Made by a program: the position numbers and the translations under genes
Shown here: positions 33,022-42,059 of the stretch, in pieces
Layout: each line of letters opens with the position of its first letter
Numbering within the stretch: the stretch's first letter is position 1
NCBI GenBank assembly: GCA_002786025.1
Contig: NHNW01000007.1
Location: forward strand, 744,001-808,000
From: Zasmidium citrigriseum
Lineage: Eukaryota > Ascomycota > Dothideomycetes > Mycosphaerellales > Mycosphaerellaceae
DNA length: 64,000 nucleotides
Direction of reading: 5' to 3'
The notes under the pieces: generated by a model
Database searches by the model: none
What the model was told of the DNA's origin: nothing
Seen by the model: the letters and a program-made list of their open reading frames with translations, nothing else

Positions 33022-33198
33022 ACTTGGACAGTCGACAGAGCTGTGATTTCTTGAGCCCGATCAATGTCTCCAGAAGTATCGTGGTTCTTACCTTGTCGGC
33101 ATTTCCCTCCGAACTTCGGAGCCGCCCATTCTGGGCACTCCGCACCCCATTTTCAGACCTCCGCTTGCCGACTTCACCTCTTCCAGCTCCACATCACT

Positions 33199-35115
33199 AT
33201 GTCTTCGTATTCATCGCAGCCAATATTCTCGACGTTGCGATTTGTGCAGTCAACTGGTCAGCCATCTAATGAGAAGAAGAGAATCGCTTCGAAGGCTTGT
33301 GATGCTTGTCGAAGGAGGAAGAAGAGGTGTTTTCATGCTGTGGAGAATCGGGGTGGGAGGGCAGGGAATCCGGCCAAAGGGTTGGAGAATGATGATGGCG
33401 GTCCTTCGTTAACGAATGAGGATTCTGGTTACTCCCCAGCGCCAGCTGGCTCGGAGGGCGGTTCTCGAAATACCGGTCTTCGAGATGGAGTCCTGCAACT
33501 TTCCGCGACTTCAGAGCCAAGCGACCATACCTTTACCCCGCTGTCAACGGGAGGCAGCGTATCGGCGACTCACTCAAGGTTCATCGGAGACCTGAACCCA
33601 GCAGTCGAACTTCTCTCAGCGACCACGCCAACGAGGCAGCCGAAGAACAATGTCGGAGTCTGGCATACCGAGGCCGCCGAGCAGTCAAATTCTGAGAACA
33701 CTCCTGGAACATTCTCTCCGATGAGTTTGTTTCATGGTTGCTCAGAAATCGTGCAGAAGCAATTGCAAACTATCGTGAGGACCGAGAGCCTCGATATTCG
33801 ACCGCATTGGCAGAACTTCGAGATCATGGAGGCGTTTTACTTCGAGAATGTCCATCCAATCTTGCCATGCGTCGATAAGGCTTTGTATTGGGACACACCT
33901 GCGGGCAGTTCGACAAAGGTCCTACTGCAGCAGATACTATGTCTTGTGACATGCCCGAGCCCCTCGTTGAAGACTTTGCTGCGGCTTCCAGGTCGCGATG
34001 ATCTCTTGTCGCCTGCCGATTTCGCCCGCAAGATTGTCAATGCAATGCGGATCAGCATAGAAATGTCGCTTGTCCAGGACAAGACAGTCATCATTCAAGC
34101 GTTGACAGCCATGTCACTCATTGCATACGGGCGCGAGAGTCTCGAGCTGACGCCGCAGTTTTTCATCCGTGCAGTGCAGCACGGATATACCATTGGCCTC
34201 CATCAGCCGGGTGATGTGCAAAGGAACGAGAAGACCGCGGGTCTATTTTGCAGTGTCTGGTCGATGGATAGATTGCATGCTGCCATTCAAGGGAGGCCGG
34301 TGATCATGCATGAAGTCGATATGGCCAAATCGCCTAAGACAGAGTCAGCGAACCAGCATCCCGGATTCAAGGTTTTGGTGGCCATTGCGATCCTGCTAGA
34401 TAAGGTGATTGCGCTTTACCGACCGGAGGCGATGTCAGTGGAGATTCCCGATGAAGGGTTTCCGTCCTTCGAAGAGATCCTTGAAGAATGCGGCGCAATC
34501 GGTCTGCCAGCGCATCTCGTCGCAACACTTGAGCTCTTCTACCATGCAGTCGCAATTTTGTCCTGTCGATACAGTTCTGGCCCAGCTCGAGAGATCCACA
34601 AAGCTCGAAACAACCGGCAAGCATCATCGGCTCTGCAGATACTTTCCATCATGGAAGATCACAACATCGCAGAGAAGATCGTTGCGCTCCCGTGGGTGCC
34701 GTATGCAGTCTCGCTTTCGTTGAGTACTGCGTACCATGACTTGAGGCACTGCAAAGCCTCGACGCATCGCATCCGTGCAAGGAATCGTCTCGCGCAGGCG
34801 TACAAGCATTTGCTACCATTTGGCCAGGTCTTTTGGTCGGCCGCCTTCATTGCTGAGATGGCTGGAAAGATCTTGCAAGAGAGAGAGGAAGATGAGAACG
34901 TCGTGAGTGCGAGCCGTCGTCCTTCGGGGCCGGTAGCCACGAATGCGCAGGCTGAATCCGTTGGCAGTTTCGATGCTGATCAGCCATTCTTCGACATTGG
35001 CTCTGACTGGAACCTCGATGACCTGGATGGGATTCTCGAGAGGAACTTGGATCCAAGCATATCTTGGTACCATCAAGATCTGCAGAACTTTTTCAACCTG
35101 GAGAGTCTGCAATGA
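33199..35115 (+). CDS. Fungal transcription factor with truncated Zn2Cys6 cluster
   Basis: A 638-residue single-exon protein. The start MSSYSSQPIFS was preferred over an in-frame ATG at 33064, whose 45 extra residues look like leader. Near the N-terminus KACDACRRRKKRCFH supplies the first half of a Zn2Cys6 DNA-binding cluster (C34, C37, C44). No second CxxC...C half follows; the next 60 residues are Gly, Asn and Ser rich. Residues ~250-430 form the Fungal_trans regulatory domain (FENVHPILPCVD, AVQHGYTIGLHQPGDV, CSVWSMDRLHAAIQGRP). The C-terminus is acidic with aromatics, as in activation domains. It probably acts in the nucleus; whether it binds DNA through half a cluster is open. Confidence 0.8.
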   Translation: MSSYSSQPIFSTLRFVQSTGQPSNEKKRIASKACDACRRRKKRCFHAVENRGGRAGNPAKGLENDDGGPSLTNEDSGYSPAPAGSEGGSRNTGLRDGVLQLSATSEPSDHTFTPLSTGGSVSATHSRFIGDLNPAVELLSATTPTRQPKNNVGVWHTEAAEQSNSENTPGTFSPMSLFHGCSEIVQKQLQTIVRTESLDIRPHWQNFEIMEAFYFENVHPILPCVDKALYWDTPAGSSTKVLLQQILCLVTCPSPSLKTLLRLPGRDDLLSPADFARKIVNAMRISIEMSLVQDKTVIIQALTAMSLIAYGRESLELTPQFFIRAVQHGYTIGLHQPGDVQRNEKTAGLFCSVWSMDRLHAAIQGRPVIMHEVDMAKSPKTESANQHPGFKVLVAIAILLDKVIALYRPEAMSVEIPDEGFPSFEEILEECGAIGLPAHLVATLELFYHAVAILSCRYSSGPAREIHKARNNRQASSALQILSIMEDHNIAEKIVALPWVPYAVSLSLSTAYHDLRHCKASTHRIRARNRLAQAYKHLLPFGQVFWSAAFIAEMAGKILQEREEDENVVSASRRPSGPVATNAQAESVGSFDADQPFFDIGSDWNLDDLDGILERNLDPSISWYHQDLQNFFNLESLQ

Positions 35116-35140
35116 TTAGACTGCCAGGTGAGATTCTCTT

Positions 35141-37282
35141 TCAGATCACAGCGATCGTGTGAAGCCGCTCTTCGGAATGCCATTCGACGCATGGAAGCTG
35201 CGTGTCTTCTTCGTCGGGTTCTAGTAAGACTGCAATCTGGTCCTGGTTATACGTCGTATGAAGACCGACACGGCTGAAAGTTCCCGACTTTTCATCCTCG
35301 CAACGCAGAATGAGCGATTGGAGATAGTAGTGTTCTCCGCTGCTATCATCATAGCACTGTCTTCCTGTCATGAAGTAAAGGCGTCCGTTGTCGAAATCGT
35401 CCTTGAGATGACAGCCTTCAGCATCCCACGCAAAGCCCATCGAAAGGAACTTGAAGAACTCGTCTTGGGTATGGAAGTCTGGGATTTTCTTTTGTGCCAG
35501 GCGAGGAAAGCGATTTAGCTGCCCCTGAAGGACAAGTCGGGATTCAGATTGCGGCGTGACCTGATCCAAGCCCCCGCCCGCCGCGGCACGCACTTTCAGG
35601 AAGTAATTTGCCTTGAGAACGAACGTCGTTCCAAGCAAATTACCGGGAGCCACTGCGCTATCGACAGATGCCCACGACCATGTGGGAGCCGACCAAATTG
35701 CTCGTCGCTGGAGCGGGCACCCCTCCGGCAGGCGTTCATGCAGCTTCCAGAAGAGACCATCAGGAAGACCCTTTCGCCAAAGCCCATACATATACTTATC
35801 CTGAGGCAAGGGGGCCAGTCTTCGTGCGATTCCCGAGACTGCGATGAGCTTGTCACTCGCTACAGTGAGGCGACATCCGGAGTATGACTCCACCAGGTCG
35901 TTCCACAGCTGGAGGACGCAATGGTCGGTTGCGTTGTTGGTGGCTCCTCCATGAAGGGTAGTCTTGGTCTTGAATCCACGTCGTACCGAGTGGCTGGGGG
36001 AGAAGGTACCCATCCCAGATGGGAATGTTTCGCTGGCTTCCAGCTCGCAACATTCCCAAAAGATTTGTTGTTGGCCGAAGTAGAGGATCCTTTTGGAAAG
36101 AACTCGCTCTTGCACGACCCAACCACGTTTGTGTAGGCTGGCGTGGTGGATCTCTCCGTCTGAGATCTCATCTCTCGCTATGATGCAATGGAATGGGGAC
36201 TCTCGATCTGTTGTAGACAACTCTGCCTCGGAGCACAGCAGGTCGACATCACGAGTGTGATACAGGCCATCAGCGCCATCAGCAGCTCCTATTGCTGAAA
36301 TGTTGCAGTCGCCGTGCATATACACCAGCTCCATCCGTGACGACTCTCGCAGCCAATCATTTTTGTCGTTTTCGTCCTGAAGAATGCACAACGAGTCAAT
36401 CCAGAGGTAGCGTCGTCTAAAGAACCGTGTTACGTGGATCGCATCCTGAAACGTCTTCGGTAGCGTGAACATATGGAAGCCTTCGGCGAACTCGCTATGA
36501 GTGTCTCGGGTGAGTTTCACGGGCTGGGGGCTTCCCCATCGATGACTTAGCGTGAAATATGCCAGCTCTTTGGACTGACTTGTGGTGGTAATGACTTTGA
36601 TGTTGTTGCTTGCGGACTTCTCGACGTCGAGCAGCCTTGTTGGGTTCCAGCCGTCGCGAGGCGGCACAGCATTGCAAATGGGATGGTTGCGACAACAGTC
36701 ACTTAACCAAGCCCCTGCAACTTCCATCGATTCTTGGCCTCCAGTGTTCGGGCTTGCAGGAGTTCTGATGTGCGTTGACGTAAACTTAGACCCGGCATCA
36801 GAGATCCGTTCAAGAGTGGCACAAACGTTCGACTTATTGATGCAATCAGCTCCCGTTGATTCCGTTGATTCCAAAACGAAACGGAGGCCCACATTGCGCG
36901 GACGAATCTCGCTGAAATGTATATGGCCAGGCCGAGAGCCGGAATTTATCATCGCGAGGACCTTTAAGAACCAGCGTCCGTTTGGGGTCCTCCTGGCGTG
37001 AGGTCTCATATCGTTGGGCGTGACCGTCACCTCGATGGGATGGTTTGATGCTGAGCGCAAAGCATCGTAATTTTGGAGCTCACATTGCAGCAAGACACGC
37101 TTCTGGTCTTCACTTAAAGCATTCCAGATGGAGCGGCAAATGAAGCATTTGGTTCCTTCGGCGGACGCTTTTAGGTGGCCGATGTAGCGATGCTGTCTGT
37201 AGTCCATTTGGCCTGTGTCTTGATATGTTCTGACGTGGCCGTGTTCTCCGCGTAGCATTCGCCGACAAGTATCGCAGAGCAT
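35141..37282 (-). CDS. HET-domain (heterokaryon incompatibility) protein
   Basis: A 713-residue single-exon protein. The start MLCDTCRRML was chosen because HET proteins often begin this way; an upstream ATG at 37354 is possible. A Cys-containing N-terminal region (CDTC, CFICRSIW) precedes the HET domain at roughly 245-395. Its three blocks are readable: YFTLSHRWG, TLPKTFQDAIHVTR with YLWIDSLCILQD, and DWLRESSRMELVYMHGDCNISAIGA. The HET domain triggers regulated cell death on non-self recognition and is TIR-like in fold. The C-terminal half has no known domain. It lies in divergent orientation to a kinase-like gene 490 bases away. Confidence 0.9.
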   Translation of the reverse strand: MLCDTCRRMLRGEHGHVRTYQDTGQMDYRQHRYIGHLKASAEGTKCFICRSIWNALSEDQKRVLLQCELQNYDALRSASNHPIEVTVTPNDMRPHARRTPNGRWFLKVLAMINSGSRPGHIHFSEIRPRNVGLRFVLESTESTGADCINKSNVCATLERISDAGSKFTSTHIRTPASPNTGGQESMEVAGAWLSDCCRNHPICNAVPPRDGWNPTRLLDVEKSASNNIKVITTTSQSKELAYFTLSHRWGSPQPVKLTRDTHSEFAEGFHMFTLPKTFQDAIHVTRFFRRRYLWIDSLCILQDENDKNDWLRESSRMELVYMHGDCNISAIGAADGADGLYHTRDVDLLCSEAELSTTDRESPFHCIIARDEISDGEIHHASLHKRGWVVQERVLSKRILYFGQQQIFWECCELEASETFPSGMGTFSPSHSVRRGFKTKTTLHGGATNNATDHCVLQLWNDLVESYSGCRLTVASDKLIAVSGIARRLAPLPQDKYMYGLWRKGLPDGLFWKLHERLPEGCPLQRRAIWSAPTWSWASVDSAVAPGNLLGTTFVLKANYFLKVRAAAGGGLDQVTPQSESRLVLQGQLNRFPRLAQKKIPDFHTQDEFFKFLSMGFAWDAEGCHLKDDFDNGRLYFMTGRQCYDDSSGEHYYLQSLILRCEDEKSGTFSRVGLHTTYNQDQIAVLLEPDEEDTQLPCVEWHSEERLHTIAVI

Positions 37283-37772
37283 GGTTGACTTCTGCCTTAA
37301 GTGAGTTTCTCGAGTCTTACATACTAAATCACTGCTCTGTATGTCGAAGAGCATGGCCGCATGCTAGTCCTCCAGTCTCGCTTGGGCCTCCATATGCAGT
37401 AGTAAGCTGTTGTGTGACCAACCCAGGCGGGGCCGGCCATGTTCAGTATTGTCATTCATGCCGACGGTCTTCTACCAGTTCCAGAATTTTGTGTTCATCG
37501 AAGATCTGGTGAATAAGAACATTGCGATGGAGGAGACCGCTGATAACATGTTGTGTCTTATTCATCAAAGAGCGGAGGAAGTTGAGGCGCGAAGAGGTGA
37601 ATCAGGGAAGGTGGCCAGTGCGAATCGCGAAACTGACGCGTTTCACGAGCAATGTTTTGCCGACGGACATCGTCATTCCTTTCAACAACCTTAACAACAC
37701 GATGGTCGAGGCTGGAGAGGGCATGGTTATCGAACTTTGCAATTTCTTACAGCCCTTGTGCGAAGGCGTATC
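37283..37772. promoter_or_regulatory. Divergent promoter of the HET / kinase-like pair
   Basis: 490 bases between two divergent genes. The kinase-proximal part carries copy A of a diverged repeat (37594-37680) whose partner is beyond the kinase-like gene. No other gene seen. Confidence 0.45.
37594..37680 (+). repeat. Diverged direct repeat, copy A
   Basis: It shares the words CAGTGCGAATCGCGAA and GCCGACGGACAT, with similar spacing, with 39216-39298 in the same orientation, about three quarters identical by eye. The two copies bracket the kinase-like gene. Confidence 0.6.
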
Positions 37773-38843
37773 ATGGCACGAACGTCCGCCGTAGTCAGGC
37801 CGCCTCCCAACTACCGAGATGCAGTCCAAGGCCCTCCCACGCCCCTCGACGGTTCCGGCGACTTCGCTCTCATCGGCACTGTGGCAGTGTCTAGGCTCGC
37901 ACCCGATGGCTCTGAAGTGCTGCTAATGCCTCAAGGTTATGACGATCGAGCAGATGTCGGCGACGATGCAGAGTGGCGTCGTGAGCGTGATGCATCCAGG
38001 TGCTGGCAGACTACTTTCATTTACCAGCATATTGAGCATCACCCACGCTTAGTACGGTATGACTCGTCCCTATCTTATCGTCATACTGTCGCAGATTTCT
38101 GACCGAGCACTAGCTTTATTTGCGCGGACCCATGGACGTACCTACCGGTAGTGGCACATCCAAAAGGTCCTCCACTTAGGAAAGTCATCGAGAAACATCG
38201 AGGAGAGATGTACGAGCAGCGAGCAAGCAGCCGTAGCACAGCAAATTCGCGGATCAAGGCAACTTATAAGCAACTCGCATATCAGTGGGCTCTTCAGCTT
38301 GCCAGTGTCCTCGATTTCATTCACGGTCATTCTCGGGAACTCCCAGCTCCCAACATCTCCATCGTGCTGGGCGACTTCTCAATCGACAACTGCTGGCTCA
38401 CTCTACCCGGCCTTCAACTATCATTGCTCGGTTTCCTAGCCGCTGGTTTCCGGACCCGGAGTGGACCTCTGCATGTCGGTGATGCGACCAGCGGCGAGCC
38501 GTTTCACCCTCTCTACCATCTTACGGGCCAAGAAAGACAGCCGACTCTTCAGACAGATTTGTTCCTCTGGGGCTGCGTGGTATATGAACTCATGACGGGC
38601 TACTGGCCAGGAAACGGGCAGGGTATGTCTGATCAAGAGATTTCAATGCTTGCGCCGCGCCAGGAATGGCCGAGTCTGGAATCGGAACACCTTGGTGAAA
38701 TAGTACACATGTGCTGGACAGGTGAGATCGAGGATTCTGCCGAGTTGCTGGACAAAGTCCGTGCCACGATTGTGGCATCTGGGTCCATCATCGAGAACGG
38801 TGATGAGATTGCCAACCTTGACATTGAGGGACTTGTCACGTGA
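37773..38843 (+). CDS. Degenerate protein kinase-like protein
   Basis: The exons are 37773-38056 and 38114-38843, giving 337 residues. An alternative start at 37737 adds 12 residues. The fold is kinase-like: CWQTTFIYQHIEHHPRLVR resembles the beta-4/hinge approach, YQWALQLASVLDFIHGH the helix before the catalytic loop, ISIVLGDFSIDNCWL the catalytic-loop/strand region and DLFLWGCVVYELMTGYWPG the F-helix. I see no Gly-rich loop, no VAIK lysine, no HRD and no DFG, so it is probably a pseudokinase. An acceptor at 38107 instead of 38113 also keeps frame. It faces a HET gene across a shared promoter and is bracketed by a short repeat. The function is unknown. Confidence 0.65.
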
Positions 38844-39470
38844 GATGTGTTACATTTTGAGGTCAGCGACTGCTGCAAGTGCGCATGGTTGCGTCTTTTC
38901 GAGGAGACCTTCGGGCTCATGCCTGGCACAAGTTCATTCAAGCGCTCAGCCCTAGAGAATGACGCGAATGCCCTGAATCAGCTCTTCGGGCGTGCAACCC
39001 GCATTAGAACGGGCACCAAAAGAAATCGGTATGCTGGGACTCCACGGTCTTCGAGCTTCGGGAAGTCTTCACGGTTGTTGCAGGCCCGTATCGTCGATGA
39101 CAGGACCGCTGATGGAATCCGCGAAGCGATGCAGATTGGAATGATATCACAACACTTGCGATCGTAAAAAAATCTGGACCGTGGGAAGTAGTACACGGAT
39201 TGACGGCAGGCAAGCAAGGTGAGGTCAGGGTGATGGTCAGTGCGAATCGCGAATCCGACGCGCTCTAGGGGCAATCTTTGGCCGACGGACATTCCTCCAA
39301 CATTATTGAACCTCTGACCGTTGACCATAAATGGTATCAAGCGCGTGAGCTCCAGTCGAGATGTCGTCACCGTTCAAATGACAAGATAAGTTGTTCCTTC
39401 TATCCATCCCCTCTGACTTTTAACCACGGCGCCACTCTCTGAACCAAAAACGCGTTCTCCCTACACGACC
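38844..39470. other. Intergenic with repeat copy B
   Basis: The 3' flank of the kinase-like gene and the promoter of the epimerase-like gene. Apart from the repeat at 39216-39298 I see nothing; open frames here lack landmarks. Confidence 0.4.
39216..39298 (+). repeat. Diverged direct repeat, copy B
   Basis: Partner of 37594-37680, same orientation. Similarity may extend upstream: GACCGCTGAT occurs near 39103 and near 37538. The origin is unclear. Confidence 0.6.
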
Positions 39471-40175
39471 ATGAAGGTCATCCTCTCTGGCGCGACAGGC
39501 TTCATTGGCGGCAATGTCCTCAAACGCCTCCTCGCCTTATCAGCAATTACATCCATCGTCGCCATTTCCCGCCGAGACCTCGAGATATCCGATCCCAAAC
39601 TACAGACCGTGATACTCAAGGACTTCCTGAACTACGATGCGACAACACTCGCCCAGCTCCAAGGAGCAGAAGCTTGTATCTGGTGCCTAGGCAAAGCCAC
39701 CAGCGGCAAAGAGGTGCATATGGACTACACGATGGCTGCAGCGAATGCCTTCTCGAAAGAGCTGCTGGGCGAGGGAAAGAAGCTGAAATTCGTATACCTG
39801 AGTGGAGCCCTGGCGGAGAAAGACCAGAACAAGACACTCTGGTTGTTGGGCAATGCGAGGAGGCTGAGAGCAAGGCTTTTCTCCTGCGTTCTTCCCTACA
39901 TCTTTGGCTAACTCGGCCATCAGGGCGAAGTCGAGAACAAGATTCTCGACATCCAGACCCAACACCCAGGCCAATGGAAATCCTTCGTCGCCCGACCGGC
40001 GTATGTGACGATTGGGGAGCCGGTGTTGCGATTCGCCATGCCGGGCAGCTATATCCCGGTGGAAGAGCTGGCGGCCGCGCTGGTAGATACAGCCGTCAAC
40101 GGTTCTCAGACAGAGAGGCTGGAGAATGCGGATTTGAGGCAGCGAGGCAAAACAGCATTCACCATGAAATCCTAA
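39471..40175 (+). CDS. NAD(P)-binding epimerase-like protein
   Basis: The exons are 39471-39869 and 39924-40175, giving 216 residues. The N-terminus ILSGATGFIGGNVLKRLL is the Rossmann GxxGxxG motif of atypical/extended SDRs. Further landmarks are CLGKATSG, KFVYLSGALAE and, across the intron, NARRLRGEVENKIL, then FVARPAYVTIG. The intron uses a GC donor (AGA|GCAAGG...CAG); without it the frame ends soon after the junction. The size and motifs match small fungal nucleoside-diphosphate-sugar epimerase-like proteins. No catalytic YxxxK is visible, so it may be a redox sensor or reductase rather than an epimerase. Confidence 0.78.
39870..39923 (+). other. GC-AG intron in the epimerase-like gene
   Basis: 54 bases with donor GCAAGG and acceptor CATCAG. 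It joins RRLR to GEVENKIL in phase 0. The only nearby GT does not restore the frame to the conserved C-terminal half. Confidence 0.75.
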
Positions 40176-40946
40176 TCAAAATGCCAGCAGCTGCTCCAAC
40201 TAATTCTCTCCACCAATAGAGAGGCTTTCTGATATCGATTATGCACGCACTTTACGGCACGAGGACATGGTTCAAGGAAGCTCTCCAAGCTGGGACAGCT
40301 CTGCCGTTTCCGAAGCTTCCATCTGCACACCACCGCTCGCTCATGCGAGTCATCCAGCAGCAGCTTCAGCTCATCTGATAGCGCCTGCGTTAACGATGAT
40401 GGTGACGACCGCGACTCCATCGACTAGGAATTCCGGAAGTCGGTGAGTACGCGTGCTGTGCTGGGAGAGTGGAGCCCAGCAAGCAAGCAAAACGGAAGAG
40501 AGCCCAATGCAGCCCGCCGCCGCGGACTGTCACACATCACCAAACGAGGCTGACCTTGGTAGATGGGAAAGCATGCATCCACCAGACAAGCTCCAGTCCG
40601 AAACCAAGATTGCGCATGTGCGTGCGCATGACAAGAGGTAAGCTCTCCAGCCTTCTGCATTTTCGACCTTTCTATTCTTTGCTTGCGCGTCGCTCTTTCC
40701 CTTCCTTCTCCTTCCGACCATCAGCGCAACCGGAGTTTGCTGCGTCGACGTCTTTCGCTTTTGCGTGGTGTTTTGATTGCGCCGCGGGCGGTTTGCGCGC
40801 AGAGAGTGCCAGCGATTCGTTTTTGAGCTTTGAGAAAGAGATGCGCTGCTGAGGAACCAATACCTATCCACTATCGCGGCGCCTACCAGCCTTCCCCAGC
40901 CACCGAACCCGACCTACGATTTTCCTGCGCGACGACGGCGATCACA
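40176..40946. other. Intergenic, no gene seen
   Basis: The upstream region of the Cys-rich surface protein gene. A pyrimidine-rich stretch around 40690-40720 is typical of a fungal core promoter. No gene supported. Confidence 0.4.
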
Positions 40947-41719
40947 ATGACAGGACGCAAAGACGCCGTGCGACCAAGCTCGGTCCTGAGCTTGTATGCA
41001 CTCCTCGTCTGGGCTTTGCTCAGCTCGCTTGCGGCGGCGCAAGGCGGGACGGAGTACTATATCCTCGAAAGAGATGATGGGGAGACTTTCCTGGAGGAGA
41101 GGCAGAATTACCAGTTTACTGGCGCTCTTGCGATTTATGGATCCGGCGGTGGGACTGTACAGAGCGTTGGTGGGAATCAGAGCCCCAGCACTGCTGTGCC
41201 TGCGCAGTGTCCAGCCGATCATCCCGTGAGCTGCTCCAACATACAGCAACCATACTAGTAGGTTGAAAGCCAGAATAATGGATTTGCAGGAACCAGAGAC
41301 TAACATTTATTAGCTGCTGTCCCTCCGATAACTACTGCGCCTGGTCAAACAGCGTAGTCGCATGTTGTCCTAATGGAAAGACCTGCTCGGGGATCGCAGG
41401 CGGCGGCGCAGCGCAGACAACAACGTACTGGCAGCCGTCAACGACCTGGCAGCAGCCAGCGGCAACAACCGTTTACGGCGGGGGCGGCTACGTTGCTCCA
41501 GCAGGGACAACCGTTCAGACGACAGTGGGTTACGGCGGATACTGTAGCACACTGATCGCAGTTGGACCCGGCCTTCCCACAACGCAAGCCGGCGAGTGCG
41601 GCACCATTCTCATAGCTGAAGCGGAAGCTGTGCAAGCTGCTGTTCTGAGTTGGACGAAGCTGATCGCAATGCTGGTGGGATTGCAGGTTCTCGGAGGTGT
41701 TGTGTTCTTGCGGAGGTGA
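40947..41719 (+). CDS. Secreted Cys-rich protein with C-terminal membrane anchor
   Basis: The exons are 40947-41257 and 41314-41719, giving 238 residues. A signal peptide is visible (hydrophobic core SLYALLVWALLSSLAAAQ). The middle carries paired-Cys motifs CPADHPVSC, CCPSDNYCAW and CCPNGKTC, a pattern common in fungal wall or plasma-membrane proteins. A Thr/Gln/Tyr/Gly-rich spacer follows, and then a hydrophobic C-terminus (LIAMLVGLQVLGGVVF) ending in two Arg. It may be a single-pass membrane protein or a GPI-anchored precursor; the Arg-Arg end argues for a type I anchor. The function is unknown. Confidence 0.75.
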
Positions 41720-42059
41720 GACGGCATTTACCGACAACGACAGCTATGAAGGCGCATTGGCGTGTACAGCTGGTCTGGTCTTTAATGAGGCGGTATACCG
41801 TGTAGATACCCAAGGATAGATAATGCTGGTGATAGTTTGAGCAACATACCCAAAGAGAAGAGAAAGTCGACATTTCGTTCAATCTTCGGGCCCGTTCACA
41901 GCTGAAAGCTACGTCATTGTGATGGACGATCGACAGGAACGCGTGGGAGTGAATCTTGCTTTGAGTTGGCCCTGTTTCCTTTTCTTCCTTTCTTCTGACA
42001 CGGTCTAATGGGCGTAGGGCACCACAGTCCCTGCTACAATTGAGACTTACACAGAAATC
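41720..42059. other. Intergenic, no gene seen
   Basis: This separates two plus-strand genes; it holds a 3' flank and the uniporter promoter only. Confidence 0.35.

Noticed and set aside
38847..39370. Open frames on both strands downstream of the kinase-like gene
   Set aside because: They overlap each other and the repeat copy B; no conserved motif.
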